Both the position numbers and the translations under genes were made by a program. From Aspidapion aeneum (lineage: Eukaryota > Arthropoda > Insecta > Coleoptera > Brentidae), in the NCBI GenBank assembly GCA_963576565.1, contig OY755042.1, forward strand, positions 97,334,185 through 97,398,184: a DNA stretch of 64,000 nucleotides, written 5' to 3'. The notes under the pieces were generated by a model. It did not search any database, was not told the origin of the DNA, and saw nothing but the letters and a program-made list of their open reading frames with translations. This document shows positions 21,214 to 31,815 of the stretch, piece after piece. Every line of letters starts with the position of its first letter. Positions within the stretch are counted from its first letter, which is position 1.

Positions 21214-21390
21214 CCCACATAGCACAAATCAAAACAACGTTAAGTTTATTAGGTCGCTTTTTAATGTTATTTTTAAAACCACGTTAAAATCACACCGAAT
21301 TAACGTGGTTTTGAAAATAACGTTAAAAAGCAACTTATTAAACTTAAAAAAGTGTGTGTTTTTAACGTTGTTTTGATTTGTGCTATGTCG
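21214..21390. mobile_element. Palindromic MITE of the CCCACATAGCACA family
   Basis: The arms are almost fully complementary: CACATAGCACAAATCAAAAC at the left and GTTTTGATTTGTGCTATGT at the right, with AACGTTAA and CGCTTTTTAA-type inner blocks also inverted. It is nested in the hAT-like element. Its ends match 42633-43625 and 19485. Confidence 0.8.
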
Positions 21391-22009
21391 ACAATGTTAT
21401 TTTAATGTGTTTTTTCTTGAAAATGCGTTAAGAGGGTGGGGGTCAAAAACATATACGTAATATTCCAATACTCCCTGTTACCTATTTACACAATGGTTGC
21501 CGTTTGATGCAAACATTCAGAAATAAAGGTACGAAAAATGCACAGATACCAAAATTACATAGATAGAGTTTTTGTCAACTGTACGCCGATGATTTGACGT
21601 AGCAAATACAAGAATAAAATAATATTCATGCGTAAAAGTATAACCAATCAGGCCATTTTATCTTAAGGACCGCAAAGAGGATAGACTTATACCCATTGAT
21701 ATTGCTATTTCAAATATGTTTGCATTCTGCATCGTAAGGTACCGTCGGTATTGCAATAACACGTACTATATGGAAATAATATGCATATGTCTTTGAAAGC
21801 AACCAATCAGGTATTTTTTGCTCAAAGACCCCAAGGCCCTCATGTTTATGGTCAAAAATCCTAAATTTTTGCGTTGCGTAATTTAAGAACGCTCCCTAAG
21901 GTTACAAAATATGAAAGATAATATTTTTCTAAATATTTCCAATATTCCCAATATTTCCGAGACACCTTCGGAAATTTCCAATATTTCCATATTTCCATTT
22001 ACATCACTA

Positions 22010-22941
22010 ATTCCGTCTATTCCGCTGAATCCGAATATCCCGGTTGCCCCCCCCCCTTTGAAACTTTAACAGGGTCTGAGATATTCAAGATGGCGGCCAA
22101 CATGACGCCGAAATTTTAAATTGAATCTGTAAAGCTCCAGTTGACACACTAAAATGTGTAACTGTATGACCAAAACATAATTAGCTGCAAAAACTCTCCA
22201 GACTCCCCTGTAAACTCTGTAACTTATTTTCCAAAGTTTCTCAAAAACTAAGCTTCTAAGAGAAAAATATATTATTCACTTTATTTTAGAAAATAAAATT
22301 TCCTTTTATTACATCTTTTTAAAAATGAAGGAAAATAGGGAAAAATATGTAATAATAATAAAATTTTGCCTTGATTCCCTAGATTTTGTTTGGTTGCTTC
22401 AACGTCACAAAAAAACCTTAACGTAATAAAGCATTACTCGACCGAAAAGTCGTAAAACCGTACACTTTAATTGCATTTAATTTTGCTGGGTAAGAAAGCG
22501 TGCATTGCCTACCTCAATAAGAAAAGGGTTGATCAAAGTAACCTTACTCATGTATGTAGTCAATGGTCATGCAAGAAGGGCCACCTATAGAATCATGGCC
22601 AACTACCATAGCATGATAGCAATGACTAGAGAGCAATGATTAATAATAGTAGAGAATTCAAGGTAGAATCAATGTTCTGTAGTCATTGGTGGAATCAAAT
22701 GGCCTTAACAAGAAAATAAACGGCAACCTAGTCTACTCGAGGCTTTATACGATGTTGTTGGATAGGTTTGACATTTTCTGGGTTTTTAAGTGTATGTTTT
22801 GCTATGATCCCCCAAGCCTAAGGATTGTTTACATATTTTCCACATATTTCATGAAATGGCGCCTCTTGCTATAGTTCGCTCACTAATTACATTTAATTAG
22901 AGACAAAACCGTCTGATTAACTTCGCAAGATTTGTCACTTG
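22010..22941. other. No gene recognised
   Basis: Includes a C10 run at about 22049, a GATGGCGGCCAACATG block and generic AT-rich sequence. The open frame 22686-22874 has no domain. Confidence 0.4.
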
Positions 22942-23003
22942 ACCAACAGTGTTCTGAGGAGTCCCATAAGGACGAAACGGTTAACTGTCAACACTTATTA
23001 GGT
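22942..23003 (+). ncRNA. Type I hammerhead ribozyme motif
   Basis: All conserved parts are in order. Stem I is AGTGTT (22948-22953) with AACACT (22990-22995), six pairs. The core CTGAGGA (22954-22960) fits CUGANGA. Stem II is GTCC (22961-22964) and GGAC (22970-22973) with loop CATAA. GAA of the core is 22974-22976. Stem III is ACGG (22977-22980) and CTGT (22985-22988) with tetraloop TTAA, and C at 22989 is the expected cleavage base after GUC. An outer ACC/GGT pairing (22942-22944 with 23001-23003) leaves an internal loop in stem I that could dock on loop II. The very short stem III is typical of metazoan type I hammerheads found in retrozymes and Penelope-like elements. Activity is inferred, not shown. 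Confidence 0.9.
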
Positions 23004-23314
23004 GTCCATTAGATCTTGGACCCCCGTGAGGTTAAGCTTTCAAGCTACCCACGGAAAAATATAAGGGAAACAAAAAACTCCTTTATGCCCGATTAGCCAT
23101 GAAACTTGTTTGATTTTTAAATTCACGGGTATGAAATTTCACGTTTGTTTATCCATATTACCCGGCGAGTTTACATAATTCCCAACTCGTAATGGTGAAT
23201 ATAATAAATAGCTTGACTGCTTGAGTCAGTAGCATATAGTGTACATTTTTATAGTTATTGGGTCAGAATAATACTCTTATATAGTGTAATAGTAAAGTTT
23301 AGCAGACAATAGAG

Positions 23315-23533
23315 ACTTATTGGAATAAAGACTAGCTTTATTAGTGCCCGGCAGTATTGTGACAGTCTTGAAAATAAAAAACAGCTCTTTTCTTTCAAAA
23401 TTCGGCCTTTGTGCATTTAAGAACCGGAATTAATATGGCCTGCCTTTCTTAAAACGATTTTATTATTCGGCTGTGTTACAATACGGCACAATACTGCCGC
23501 GCGCTAATAAAGCCAAGCTTTATTTCAATAAGT
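23315..23533. mobile_element. 219-bp MITE with 50-bp inverted ends
   Basis: ACTTATTGGAATAAAG at 23315 pairs with CTTTATTTCAATAAGT ending at 23533. Complementarity continues through CTTTATTAG and CGGCAGTATTGTG, with a few mismatches. No coding. No target duplication was resolved. Confidence 0.65.
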
Positions 23534-23805
23534 ATCTAATGAAGGGCCGGCCCATTATTAGTAATTGTTTAGATCAAGTTGAACATGGGTTAAGAGAAAG
23601 ACAGCTTTTAAAGAAAGCAGTTTATTTTTTTGTCATTTATTTTGTAGTATAAATGTAATAATTATAAAGCACAGACAAAAACAAATAAAAATTAGAACTT
23701 GCAACAAACAGTTACAAATAAAATCTATAACTTGCATAAACAGTTACATATATAATAATACAAACTAAACATAAAAGATTATCTGGAAGATTTTTTTAAA
23801 TAACG

Positions 23806-23811
23806 TTTATT
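23806..23811 (-). terminator. AATAAA polyadenylation signal
   Basis: On the minus strand AATAAA lies about 31 bases after the stop codon of the integrase-like gene (stop at 23842-23844). Position and sequence fit a normal poly(A) signal. Confidence 0.5.
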
Positions 23812-23841
23812 GCTACGAAAAAATAATTAAATATTTTTTGT

Positions 23842-25845
23842 TTACTTATTTAGACATGTTAGACAATTATGACATTTCGAATTACAAAGTTTTTCTGATT
23901 TTTTACATTTGCACTTATCAGATTTGCATTGTCCCTTGCAAGCACATCGTTGGTATCCCTGACCTCCAGATATAGATGATTTTCTAACGCATTCTCGAAG
24001 AGATATAATTATATCAGGAATATCGTCAAGCGAAATAAATTGTTCTTCACAAATTGCAAATTCATTTGTGGTATATAGCTGCGAAAGTTTTCCCTGTTGT
24101 ATTCCTAACTGATAAAATTGTTCATTTTTAACTTCTGTTATCACCGCTAATAAATTTCGTTGATCGCTCCTTGCTCTGTCAACGTCTGGCACTCGTAGTT
24201 TCACTGTATCCCCTACTTTAGCACAAGAAAATTTAACATTCGAAGTATTCCTCATTTTCTTTGCTTGTGATTCTAAGCCTTCTTTTGCATCTATTCTTTC
24301 ATTTCTTACTTTTTCTTGCCTAGTTGAAATATCTGTCTGGATTGAAGAGCCTGCCTCTTCATCTTCGTTCTGAGTCTCCAATTTAACATTTAGTGGTGAG
24401 TCAATTTGCGGTGGATCGTTATTGTTAATGTTAGAGTCAGCGGCGTAGCGTGGGGGGTTCGTCGCCCCCCCCGCCCCGAGGGTAATGGCGCCCCATAGGT
24501 GGGAGAGGCGCCCTCGTGACGTATCGGGCGCCCCCTCATACATGATGACCTTTTTTTTTTTTAGTTGCAAGATTCGTCAGAGGCGCCCTTGTGACTTATC
24601 GGCTGCCCCCTGACATATGATGACCTTTTTTTTTTTTTTTGGTCGCAAGATTTGTGAGACGCGCCTTTTTGACCTTTTGGTTTTTTTTTCTGCCATAAGA
24701 TTTTTCATCAGTTTTCAGAGGCGCCCTTTTTAGCTGTCGCCCCCCCGCCCTTTCGGGCACGCTACGCCGCTGGTTAGAGTCCTCTTTTGTTTCGTTGTTA
24801 CCATCTTGCGAAGCGATGTTTACTGTCTCGATTAAAGCCTGAAGCTCTTCTTCGGTTTTGAGATGTTCGACAGAGTCGTTCGGTAAAGAAGAAGTTTTCA
24901 AGCCTACTTTTGCAGGCGTGCCAAACATTGCCTCGTAAGGTGTGCGCTTGATGCCTTCATGAAATGCCCTATTTTTCATAAATTGTACAAATCGTAACCC
25001 TTCAGACCATTTACTAGTTTGATTGCTTTCCAACCAAGAACTTAGCATATTTTCTATATCCTGGTTTGCACGTTCGACCGAGCCTTGGCTTTGACTGTGC
25101 CTGGGCTTTCCGTGCACAATTTTAAGATTCTGCCACATAGCACAAGCTTCTTCCACGATTCGCTTGCTAAACTCACGGCCATTGTCACTTTGTAGCACAC
25201 TGGGAGCACCAAATATAGTAAATATATCAATTAGATGATATGCAACCTCTTCTGCACGTTTGCTTTTAAGAGCAACTGTACGAATTTTGTCAAGTGGTCT
25301 TGATAGACAAATATGAATTTAAATTCATTATCTGCTTGCGACTGCATATCTATTAAGTCTATCTGGCATCTTGAGTTCATCTCTTGAAAGACCATTGTCC
25401 TAACAACAAGTCCTTTCTTGGGTACCTTTGATTTTTTTTGACAACTTTCACACAAATTCAAATAAATCATCACTTCTTCAGCAGTGATATTTTTGTACCT
25501 CTTTTGAAGTTCTTTTACCATCCTGTTTCTACCACCATGTCCGATTGATAAATGTGTATCATGACTAATGGTAAAAAGCTCTTCAAAATAAACGTAAAAC
25601 TTAACATGCGAACTGTCCTCACTTACAGGGAATATAAGTTTTTCAGCATTACCTACTTTCATTATGTCGTATCTTTTAAGTCTTTGATAATCTTCCGGTT
25701 TTTTTCCACTAGATTTGTTTTTACTAGTACTCACTTTTTTTAACAAGTCATCATATTTTTCTTTCGTTAGAAAGCCACTGTTCGTCTTCTTATTCTTCAT
25801 AATATTAACTAGCTTGGAATTAAAACGCTTAAGCAAACCAGCCAT
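23842..25845 (-). pseudogene. KRBA2/SCAND3-like integrase gene, frameshifted and MITE-interrupted
   Basis: Single-exon gene in three broken parts. Part 1 (25845-25231) begins at an ATG with an in-frame TGA two codons upstream. It has an HHCC zinc finger (His98, His103, Cys132, Cys135) and the first integrase Asp in QIDLIDMQ (Asp166). Part 2 (from about 25270, frame visible to 24781) continues in another frame: it carries the second Asp in LQSDNGREF and the Glu in QSQGSVERAN, 36 residues apart. One base appears to be missing near 25265-25275. Part 3 (24429-23842) has GDTVKLRVPDVDRARSDQRN and a Cys-rich C-terminus (CACKGQCKSDKCKCKK). A hAT MITE separates parts 2 and 3. Without the lesions the product would be about 550 residues, normal for insect KRBA2-like integrases, which descend from retrotransposon or Ginger-type integrases. 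Whether this was a host gene or a mobile element is unclear; no TIR or LTR was found. Confidence 0.85.
24438..24772. mobile_element. hAT MITE, perfect 15-bp TIR, 8-bp target duplication
   Basis: Perfect 15-bp inverted ends CAGCGGCGTAGCGTG (24438-24452 and 24758-24772), flanked by identical GTTAGAGT (24430-24437 and 24773-24780). Internal sequence has repeated GGCGCCC-type blocks and T-runs. The 335-bp insertion splits the integrase-like gene; the reading on either side would rejoin across one copy of the duplication. Confidence 0.95.
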
Positions 25846-26428
25846 TATTCAATATTAACACGTGTAGTCAGCCCGAGATTAAAAATACTAGTGCAAAGTG
25901 TAAGTACAGTCACACGCGTAAACCGAAAAATAACGGCCAACAAAACAAAAATCCGCCTTACGAAAAATAAATCCGCCTTACACGAGGCCTAAAATACTAC
26001 TGAAAGCACGATTCCACAAGTTGCAGCGAGCCGGCCGCCGCGCCGTGTCGCCAGCGCATCGTTGTTAAATTGAACACTTGTATAAGAAATGATTACTTTT
26101 ATTATAATCGCCGTAAAATTGCGGCAAATATGTAAAATACCCGGTTAATCTGATAAATATTCATTATTTTATCACATTTACCAAATTTTTTGGTGATTAT
26201 GAATAATCGTCGGAGATTTTGCAAAATAGCCGGATTAATCACATTAACCGTAACATATACATAGCTTATTAGTGGTCGTACATATCATCCAAAAGCTGAA
26301 AACAATTTAAAAAATCAACTTTTAACCACGTTAATCATAGGTACTAGATTATGGTAAGACAAAGATTTAAAATTAAGGAATACATTTATTCAAAGTATAT
26401 TACGCTGCTGGGTAATTCCTCGTGTACC
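25846..26428. other. Upstream region of the integrase-like gene; no further gene
   Basis: A GC-rich stretch (GAGCCGGCCGCCGCGCCGTG near 26028) lies about 180 bases upstream of the ATG, and AAATCCGCCTTACGAAAAAT is duplicated at about 25949 and 25968. It could be promoter sequence, but no TATA or initiator is convincing. Confidence 0.3.
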
Positions 26429-26538
26429 CATCAATTAAACACAAATTTAGTGTTAATTTTGTATGTGTCTCCCTTTTACTTAATATCAAAAGAAAGAGAT
26501 AGACATAAAATTAACACTAAATTTGTGCTTAATTGATG
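26429..26538. mobile_element. 110-bp palindromic MITE
   Basis: CATCAATTAAACACAAATTT at 26429 is inverted at 26519-26538, and the arms extend about 45 bases each through TAGTGTTAATTTT. The short frames on both strands here are mirror images produced by the palindrome. Confidence 0.8.
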
Positions 26539-29110
26539 AACAAATAAGGCACCTACCAGGCATTGGAAACCTGTATTCAGAGTTCCGTAAAGTAAGCGAT
26601 AAGAAGGTAAAAAGACACTACCAATACATATTTTATCTAATGCCAATCTAACCTCAAATGAGAAAATAAGTAAATTTACCTTAAAATTTCTCGGAAAACT
26701 ATGCATCTTATACTTGTCTGAACTTTAGACACTTCACCCAGGAAAGCAACTAGAAATTATCATTTTTTTATATTTAAAAATTGCAAAAGTTACAAATTTA
26801 ACAAAATTTAATTTTAATGCGTCACAGCAGCAAAGATTACCTACATAAGCCAAAAAGATAGATTTAAAATGAACTCGAAATAAAATGCGGTGGAAGGGGT
26901 TTTCCTTCCTGAATAAAAGGGGGGCGGAAAATCCAAACCACAGATAATTTTCAAAAAAAATAGAATAAGGAACAAACGCGCGACCGCAGCGCCTCTTTTC
27001 AGCTTAGTGAGAACTTTAACCTAATGACCTGTCAAATTGCATTGAGTTTCCTAGGCATGGTCTGGTTGTAAGTCATTTTTAACTTTTTTTCTGCCTTATT
27101 ACAAGTGCCGTGAAGTCCGGTCTGGAAATAAGGCCCCTTTCTCCCCTTTACTATAACAATCAAGAGTCTTAAGTAAATTAGCCTTAGGGCGACAAAGCCT
27201 AAAGCTACACATGCACAAAAGGGAACTCACGAAAAACACAATACCAAGGAGACAGGTTAAAAGTTAACCTTGACATTAATGTTCCTACAAAAAAAAACGA
27301 GCGCACTTGCATTTTTACGGTTGCTGATGTTTTTGAAGCTCATAAATGCAGGTGCATTTGGCTGTAAAATTCGCATGTGCAATGCGAGGGGGCAATGAGC
27401 TTTTTAGTACACAACAGGCATGATGACTAAAAAATGCACTTTTCCTGATCCGGACCTACCTCAATAAATTGTTAAGTAACGATTTTGGGCGGTACTATTT
27501 TTATGCCGTAGCTAATTAAAACAATAATCATTTACAAAACAAATTACCAGAAACGTAATAATTTTAAAGTTATAATAAATACCACCCACCTTTGAAACGC
27601 ATTTTCAAGAAACACATTAAAAAAACATTGAGTGTAGCGCAAGGCTCAAACCCCCCTACCACCTTCAGATGTTTTCCTTTTTTTCTAAGTCTAATCGATT
27701 TCTAGGGAAAATGGTCGTACAATTAAAATCTCAGGACATTTTGTTCGTTATATACATGACCAAGAAAAAATATGCATTTTCAAATAATTGTGCCTCTTTA
27801 CCAAATTCTATACACATATACTGTACCCTTTCATGCTTCCAAGTACCTACTTCGTTAAGTTTTTTGTTAACTTTTCTGTGGCTCAGAGGCGATTTACTGA
27901 TATGCGAGATTCGTACAAACATAAGTTTTTTATTTATAAAATTTCTTCACAACCGGGACCACCCTGTATATAATGCATACATTTTTTAAAACCCGTTAAA
28001 ATTTCTAATAAAATGATGTGTTACACTATTACATTTTTTTTGAAATTAAAGAAAAATATGAGCACGTATTTAGTTTTTCCAAAAAATTTGTGATTTAAAA
28101 AAAAATTTTTTTTTTTTTGTTTTTTAATTTTCAAAAGCAGAAATCGAAAAACAAATTAGACGGTTTACGGAAGTTTTTGGAATCTTTCTACTACTAAAAA
28201 ATCTTTTAAAAAATATGCCACAGGAGAAACACGATTTAAGTTTTTATGCTGATAAAAACAGAGCAAAATCGCATTTTCTTAAAAATATTGTATGGACTCG
28301 GATTTATCAAATTTTCCTTAAAACCGTTTCAATTATTTAAATGAGTTAAGTACCAGTTTATAGCAGGTTTATGGTGCTTTCACAAAAAAAAATCTAGATA
28401 CAAGGATAAGCCACACACAAATAATTAGACATATTAAAAATGCCTTTTTGGTGTCTTTTGATTTTATTTAAATTGTGTCCATTTTTAACATAACATTCTA
28501 TCTACTGGGGATTTTATCTGGTAATATTTTTTTCGTTTCGTTATATATTTCTAAATGATAAAATATGACATTTATCTATATGCAATTATTTATTTTAGCA
28601 GGCCTTTGTTTTTTAAAAGAGTCCTTTTTTACCGTTTTCAACGTTTCAAAAATAACACCAAATTTTGCACGCATGTCAGAATATCGCCATTTTTTCTTAA
28701 AAATATCGACGTTTTTTTTTAAAACACTACAATGTAGCCAAACGCCGAACTTAACAGAATATGAACAAAGTTCATCTTCCATTTTTTGGTTTTGCTCGGG
28801 CTGAATCAAACCTCAAAAATCGGAAACACCAGGTCTCCCAGTTGAGGATTATTTGCCCGTTAAACTCGACGTTTAACTTTACACCTTCATGAATTTCTTT
28901 TAAATTTCAAAATGTTTTTCTTGGATTAAAGTTTTAAAATAGCACAGGGAGACCTAAAAATCTTAGTCACTATACTTACTTATGTAGGTATCTGTTATTC
29001 TACACTAAAACAAAAGGCATTGTAGGTAGATACCTAGGTACCTAACTTTACACCCGTTCATAATTTTGGCCCTCAAATTTTTTAAGCCATACCGTACACC
29101 TATTAGTTTA
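26539..29110. other. No gene recognised
   Basis: AT-rich sequence without credible coding. A MITE-like end CCACCCTGTATATAA is at about 27960-27974. The segment 27598-27640 resembles the reverse complement of 21388-21440. Mirrored frames at 27669-27989 and 28565-28809 lack domains. Confidence 0.45.
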
Positions 29111-29112
29111 TA

Positions 29113-29157
<45 letters not shown>
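29111..29157. repeat. (AT)n microsatellite
   Basis: About 20 uninterrupted TA repeats, followed by the palindrome CAATACATGTATTG. Confidence 0.95.
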
Positions 29158-29158
<1 letters not shown>

Positions 29159-30257
29159 ATACATGTATTGATAAGTTGTAATAACATAAAATGCTGCTAA
29201 TGTTAAAATTAAAAAGGCACAACCATTATCGTCCCGTCGCGTCAGTTCTTTATGCTGGTAAGATCCAGAAAGCGTTGAAAAAACAAACGAAATGTCAAAG
29301 TCATTACCAAATAAAGTTGGCATGGCAAAATAAAAAAGAATTTGACAGTTTTTATTAGAACTGAACCCCTCCCCTCCCCCTCCTGGCTGCACCCATGCAT
29401 CCAAAATATTTTTAACTCAGTCCTCAAAACGGGGATCATTCATTTGACGAATAGAAAACGTGAAAGCTATAAAATAAACTTCAATACACAATCGATAAAA
29501 AGAGAAGTAACTGGTGTTGGGTTACGCAAACCCCAATTTGTACAAAATATTTCGCGTTGTAAACACCGAAAGTACTGACGAAAGCTACATACATAGGCCG
29601 TCGTTTCCCACCAGTATTTAATACGTGGTAGGGATTTTAAGAATTGCTGGGGATTGAGAAACCCCAGCTCACCAGTTTCGGGTTAAACCTTTCGTAGCCC
29701 GAAAACAGCGTTAATGTCAAGATACGGTTCTCAAGTTTTAACTTCTTTTAAAATTTGAGTGTCGCAAAACGGTGTCAGTTTTTCTTTATCTCCCCTAGAA
29801 ATACCTAAAACCTTCAAGTGGTATCATTGTTTTAACAAACCTTGCTTAGAATGGAAGTAAAAATTAAAATAACAAATATTATTCAGGGTCAGGGTATTTT
29901 TGTTTGTACTATAGTCTTTAGTTGTAGACATTTAAAAACCCTAGGAAAAACCAATTAATTTATTTATAATTGGAAGTTTGCCAAAATTGTATTCTAAAAC
30001 ATAATTTGCGATAGACTTGAAACAGAGCGTATTATGCATATAAAATGCATAAAATTTTGTTGCGTAGTAGTTTTCGATTTAGTTTGCCTTGTTCGAGATA
30101 ACGTAAATTGGGTGGCGGTAGGTCGGGAACGAAATGCGCATGAATGGACTCCCTATGAAGGTCATTAAGCGTTTCAATATACTATTTTTAAAATTCAAAA
30201 ATAGAAAAATTCAGCCAATAGAGACTTATTGGAAATTCTCAATTGAGGCTAGTGGAA
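29158..30257. other. No gene recognised
   Basis: Contains a C-rich CCCCTCCCCTCCCCCTCC tract at about 29367. Bases 29640-29700 can form several short hairpins (GGGGATTGAGAAACCCC). Frames at 29156-29439 (minus) and 29342-29578 (plus) are shadows of each other. Confidence 0.4.
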
Positions 30258-30570
30258 CAAAACGGGATTTGAATATAAATTGTATTTTTGCCATTTTTAT
30301 AAGTTTTGAAATATTTTTAATTAAATATTGTTTTTGATATCAACAAGCATTAATTAAATGCTAGGCTAGGTTAAGAACAAGTTAAATTTATGGCAACGCA
30401 CCGACTTGTTTTTTTGATTATTTTCAGGTTCGCTGTATTTTAATAAAACTTGTATTCGGCTAATATGTCCTTTGAGCCACTAACATCACATAAATTTATA
30501 TTTTGTAACTGGAAACAAATTAACTAAATTATTTTCAATTTTTAAAAATCACACTATAATTTCGATCTGT
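30258..30570 (+). repeat. Dispersed repeat, inverted partner at 41405-41720
   Basis: Matches the reverse complement of 41405-41720: GGGATTTGAATATAAAT, AATATTTTTAATTAAATATT, CAACAAGCATTAATTA, GTATTCGGCTAATATGTCC and TTTTTAAAAATCAC. About 80% similar by eye. No ends or coding recognised. Confidence 0.7.
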
Positions 30571-30934
30571 AAAGATTTTATAAGTCTGGCTTGCGTTGGT
30601 GTTTTGTCTCTTTGTTTGGGTCGTTTAAAGCACAGTCTATCTCTTTCTCGCTAAAGCGAGAAGGCTTAGAGTTGAAACCAATCAAGGGCAAGCTATGTGT
30701 GCCTGCAAGGCAGGGTTGTTTTCGCTGAGACAAGAAAATCGTTAGATTGAACATTCTTTAGTTGGTTTCTGTTCGCTTCACATTGATTCTTTTAAGGAGG
30801 GGGGGTTTGTCAACTTCGTATAAAGCCTTTGTTATTCGTCACTGTTTTGAACTTTGCTTTCAGAGTTTATTTTATTTTAAAACCTTTTGATTACTGCTGT
30901 TACCAGTGTTTTAAATATTGTTTTTATCTTTTTC

Positions 30935-31160
30935 TGTCACTCTGACTGACACCTCTTCTTATGAGGATTGGCTTGGTTCCGTCGTGGATTTTGATTAATG
31001 TTGTTGCTTCGCTATATATATTGGCTATTAAGTCTATATATCTGTGATCTATTCGGCTGTTAATTCAAGATGCTTTCACTGCCCAGTGCTCAATGCTATC
31101 GAAAGTTTTTTCAAAGTCTATAAAGGCAATATATTGTGGAATGTTGTTTTCAGTTTGTTA
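30935..31160 (-). pseudogene. RTE-like LINE reverse transcriptase fragment
   Basis: On the minus strand the sequence reads YIAFIDFEKTFDSIEHWAVK, RT motif A, followed after one stop by INSRIDHRYIDLIANIYSEA and a partial motif B region with GVSQSD. It is a close relative of the plus-strand copy at 33979-34239, which has the same residues in the same order. The fragment is bounded on its 5' side by the pogo-like MITE at 31161. The catalytic FADD box is not present. Confidence 0.8.
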
Positions 31161-31345
31161 CAGTGGATATCGGTTATAACGACATTGAAGGGACCGCTTA
31201 ATTTCTGTCGTTATAACCGAGCGTCGTTATAGAGAAAAAACGTAACACAATGGATTATATGATAAAACTCTGTTAGGACCTTAATATGTCGTCGCTATAA
31301 CCGATATGTCCTTATATCCGATGTCGTTACAAGCGACATTCACTG
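31161..31345. mobile_element. Pogo/Tigger-like MITE
   Basis: Ends CAGTGGATATCGGTTATAAC and its imperfect complement (GTTACAAGCGACATTCACTG), flanked by TA on both sides. GTCGTTATAACCG repeats recur inside. 185 bp, no coding. It abuts the LINE fragment at 30935-31160. Confidence 0.8.
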
Positions 31346-31815
31346 TAATTAGTATCGAAGAGGAGTGAAATTACATGCGTAGACCAATCAGATGCCTGTA
31401 TTCAAGGGAATAGCGCTACAGGAAAGACGAGACCGAGAAAGGCCAAGCCGGAGGAGGGAGTCACGCTTAATTCTATTGCCATAAATAACAACTGTAGGTA
31501 TAAAATTAATATTTTGCAATTAATAAAAATCAAAACATGCAAAAAGCGTTAAGACTTAAGAAGGCTATCCAGTATGAAACGATGCTAATGAATTTAATCA
31601 TTATTTATATTTAGTGAAAGTCCGTTTTGCCAGTGGCAAAGACCTGATGGCTTAAAAGATCGAAAACCCGTATTTAAATCAGGTTCTTGAATTTTGTTGA
31701 TCACCTCTTTGCATGCTGCTAAATACTTATTAAAGGTCAGACATAAAAAAATACTACTTACCTTTTCTACTAACTTAAAACAAAACTTATAGTTCAGGCC
31801 CTACATCCGAGATTT
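31346..31815. other. No gene recognised
   Basis: Contains a hammerhead-like but incomplete CCTGATGG...CGAAAACC string at about 31643-31669 that lacks pairing stems. Nothing else recognised. Confidence 0.4.

Larger units (their letters stand above)
20777..22009 (-). mobile_element. hAT-like element with 8-bp target duplication
   Basis: The ends TAGTGTTTTCC and CATCACTA are flanked by ATTCCGCC (20769-20776) and ATTCCGTC (22010-22017), an 8-bp duplication with one mismatch. Both termini carry GGAAATATT/AATATTTCC repeats in opposite orientation. It contains a transposon-like coding tail and a nested MITE. The hAT call rests on the 8-bp duplication and end sequence. Confidence 0.6.

Noticed and set aside
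24596..24780. C-terminal basic extension of the integrase-like protein (KRAPLKTDEKSYGRKKNQK)
   Set aside because: These residues are translated from the hAT MITE, not from the original gene.
28565..28809. Complementary open frames of 77-79 codons
   Set aside because: Mirror frames in AT-rich DNA without any domain or codon bias.
31643..31669. Possible second hammerhead (CCTGATGG...CGAAAACC)
   Set aside because: The core is CUGAUGG instead of CUGANGA and the would-be stem II does not pair.
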